This document shows positions 62,467-64,000 of a DNA stretch of 64,000 bases, piece by piece (within the stretch, counting starts at the first letter, position 1; each line of letters begins with the position of its first letter). The stretch spans positions 54,190 through 118,189 of the forward strand of contig JAJXVH010000002.1 of NCBI GenBank assembly GCA_021782205.1. Reading direction: 5' to 3'. The notes beneath the pieces are model-generated. The model was not told the origin of the DNA, ran no database searches, and saw only the letters and a list, made by a program, of their open reading frames with translations. This stretch comes from a bacterium (lineage in GTDB: Bacteria; Elusimicrobiota; Elusimicrobia; UBA1565; UBA9628). The translations under genes and the position numbers were made by a program.

Positions 62467-62472
62467 ATTATA
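62467..62472 (-). promoter_or_regulatory. -10 box for the recO-glyQ-glyS unit
   Basis: The minus strand reads TATAAT, followed by nine bases and the ATG at 62457. The predicted leader is two or three bases. No convincing -35 is present. Confidence 0.5.
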
Positions 62473-62539
62473 GGAAAATGACCGCCGCAAACCGCGGGGC
62501 AGACAGATTCAAAAAATATAACGCGCCGCGGCGGCACGC

Positions 62540-62647
62540 ATGACCGGCAAAAGCTATTCCATGCTGGTCCGAGCAGCCATCGACAACACGCTCTTATTTC
62601 TCGGCAAACGCAGCGAAGTCCGCCGGTTCCTGAGCCACTACTCCTAA
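62540..62647 (+). CDS. Possible 35-residue small protein
   Basis: An ATG opens a 36-codon frame ending in TAA. The product has GKSYSMLVRAAIDNTLLFLGKR at its core (quoted in part: SYSMLVRAAIDNTLLFL). Its composition is less Arg/Pro-rich than random frames in this GC-rich DNA. A TATAAC lies about 20 bases upstream. No Shine-Dalgarno and no family. It is in the only longer region without an obvious gene (62458-62785). Confidence 0.3.
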   Translation: MTGKSYSMLVRAAIDNTLLFLGKRSEVRRFLSHYS

Positions 62648-62653
62648 CCGCGG

Positions 62654-62749
62654 TCATTCGAACCGGGCGCGGAAGTTCAGAAACAGCGTGTTGACGTTGT
62701 CGTCTGGCCGCAAATTTTCAAGCCGACAGCCCTCGCTGATCGGCGGCAT
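62654..62749 (-). other. Remnant of an outer-membrane-barrel C-terminus, or a 31-residue ORF
   Basis: The minus strand encodes 31 residues after an ATG, ending in DNVNTLFLNFRARFE and a stop. Alternating hydrophobic residues with an aromatic close to the end are characteristic of the last strand of outer-membrane beta-barrels. Nothing upstream in frame resembles the rest of a barrel, so I take it as a leftover of a deleted gene. Coincidence is possible. Confidence 0.3.
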
Positions 62750-62785
62750 CGGTGATAGTCGCGGTTTGCGTCCCAGCGGCGGACG

Positions 62786-64000
62786 TTACGGCTTGCCGGT
62801 CTTGCCGGAGAAGCGCTGAAACAGAAGCACGGTCGAGACCATCGCCAAGCACGGCAGGAAGCCCCAGTGCAGGCCCAGGCCTTCAAGCGAGTCGGCGCAG
62901 AAGTGCGCGAGGATGGGCAGAAGCAACGTGCCGGACTCCGCATACAGCCAGGCCAGGACCACGCCCAGCGCCGCGCGCGCGGCAAAACCCGCGAGAGTGA
63001 AGGCATACATGCCGCCCAGGCCGCTGGCCGTCGTCGCGTCGCCCAAGCCGAAATGGGCGAGCAAGGCGCCGTAGTCCACGTAGTGCGCGCCGGAAAAGAG
63101 CAGGCCCGACGCGACGGCCGCGGTCCAGAACAGGCGGCCGCCGAGCAGTCCCCAGGATTTCAAGCGGTTATACAGTGATTTGAACAGCCCGCGGCGGAAC
63201 ACGAACTCCTCTAAAAATCCGACCAGCAGGAAGTTGTAGAGCACCAGGTCCACCGGCGAGCTCAACATCTGCGCGAGGATGGGGGGCGTCGGCTCCGTGC
63301 CGCCGGCCAGCAGATGCACGCCTCCGAACACCAGGTCGCCGGCCGCGTAGAGGATCGCGCCCCACAGCGCGGCCAGCTTAAAAAGCGGCCACGGCGAGTG
63401 CGGCGCGCCGTCCGCGCGCGGCGCGCGCCAGGAAAGTCCGAACTCCCGCACGCGCCGCAGTTGGGCCGCGAGCGCGGACTTGAGCGCGGCCGGACGCAGG
63501 CCGCGCGCCGAAAACGCCAGCGCCGACGCGAGCAATCCCGTCACCACCAGCCCCGCGTACGCGGGCAAGCCGGCGAGAACGCCCGCGGCACCGCCCATGG
63601 CCAGACCCACGCCCAAACGTCCCGCTTCCAAAGTGATCAGCGACAGCAAGCCGCGCAGGGCCAGCGGCGCCAGCCAGGAGCCCGAGCGCGCCCTCAGCCA
63701 GAGCAGGGCCGCCTCGATGCCCAACAACGGACCCACCACCGACGGCGTGGTCGTGACCGTCAGAATCAAAGCCGCGCTCGCCGCCAGCGCGGCCGCGCCT
63801 CCCAGCCACGCCGCGGCTCGTCCCGCGCCCCATTTTCGCGCCAGGCCGCCCGCCGCGTCGAACACGGCCAAAGTGACGGCCTGCGCCGACAAGGACGACG
63901 CGACGTAGCCAAGCAGATGCGCGCCCAGGCCGTCCTTGACCAGCGCGTCGAAAGGGATCATTCCGACCATGTCGCCGGACGCGACCAGTCCCCGCAGCCG
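62786..64000 (-). CDS. CPBP-family intramembrane metalloprotease (N-terminus possibly outside window)
   Basis: The C-terminal half is a CPBP/CAAX-protease-like domain: GFLEEFVFRRGLFKSLYNRL holds the EExxxR motif, LLFSGAHYVDYG the next conserved His, and LLLPILAHFCADSLEG the last His/Asp. The N-terminal half is a set of about six hydrophobic helices. An ATG at 63970 gives 394 residues, but the frame is open to the right edge of the window (through ATG codons preceded by RGLVASGD), so the gene may be longer. CPBP proteases process prenylated or bacteriocin-type peptides, or act as immunity proteins; the target is unknown. Confidence 0.8.
   Translation of the reverse strand, partial: RLRGLVASGDMVGMIPFDALVKDGLGAHLLGYVASSLSAQAVTLAVFDAAGGLARKWGAGRAAAWLGGAAALAASAALILTVTTTPSVVGPLLGIEAALLWLRARSGSWLAPLALRGLLSLITLEAGRLGVGLAMGGAAGVLAGLPAYAGLVVTGLLASALAFSARGLRPAALKSALAAQLRRVREFGLSWRAPRADGAPHSPWPLFKLAALWGAILYAAGDLVFGGVHLLAGGTEPTPPILAQMLSSPVDLVLYNFLLVGFLEEFVFRRGLFKSLYNRLKSWGLLGGRLFWTAAVASGLLFSGAHYVDYGALLAHFGLGDATTASGLGGMYAFTLAGFAARAALGVVLAWLYAESGTLLLPILAHFCADSLEGLGLHWGFLPCLAMVSTVLLFQRFSGKTGKP

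Overview
The window is about 64 kb of GC-rich, gene-dense bacterial chromosome with no tRNA, rRNA, insertion sequence, phage or CRISPR signal that I could see. The cell envelope looks Gram-negative: a TolC-family outer-membrane channel with RND partners, RseP, UppS/CdsA and lytic transglycosylase are all present. Housekeeping genes are in conserved bacterial order. The mix of these with sulfation genes, long coiled-coil proteins and a Ser/Thr kinase suggests a GC-rich uncultivated lineage. Elusimicrobiota is my low-confidence guess; the sequence alone does not settle it.

Layout. 1-968 (+): end of a tandem universal stress protein, then a decayed small Ig-like gene. 981-15,738 (-): a two-part housekeeping block. 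The upstream part is rpsB-tsf-pyrH-frr-uppS-cdsA-dxr-rseP-proS. The downstream part is rimP-nusA-infB-rbfA-truB-riboflavin kinase-small membrane protein, with its own promoter and attenuator-like hairpin. 15,841-19,051 (+): cysC-cysD-cysN, a PAPS-making operon whose CysN carries a degenerate APS-kinase domain. 19,084-24,931: a B12-type radical SAM protein, an MFS transporter and two exported sulfatase-superfamily enzymes. 24,943-32,633: a methyltransferase, a NitT/TauT-type ABC transporter with an amidohydrolase, and a sulfotransferase / guanidino-modifying enzyme / sulfotransferase operon. 32,647-36,637 (-): the most unusual locus, methyltransferase - rubrerythrin-like protein - GyrB-ATPase/methyltransferase fusion - TPR protein. 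36,714-47,506: RmlD-like reductase, lytic transglycosylase, lipoprotein, two giant coiled-coil proteins, a low-complexity secreted protein, a membrane kinase with periplasmic TPRs, and a PilZ protein. 47,558-50,532 (+): unknown protein, NadE, EamA transporter. 50,535-57,542 (-): copper/silver Cus-type efflux operon with three extra leader genes. 57,634-64,000: GNAT, an intact Ig-like paralogue of the decayed gene, glyQS, recO and a CPBP-family membrane protease that may run off the window edge.

How the genes connect. PAPS made by CysDN/CysC has no reductase nearby but does have two sulfotransferases and two sulfatase-like enzymes in the same window, which points to sulfation of metabolites or surface polymers rather than sulfur assimilation. 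Regulation shows a recurring signature: a -10 hexamer placed 6-7 nt before the start codon, in three cases with a -35 box at 17 bp. This implies that many operon-first genes are leaderless, while other genes keep normal Shine-Dalgarno sites. The signature was used to choose several starts.
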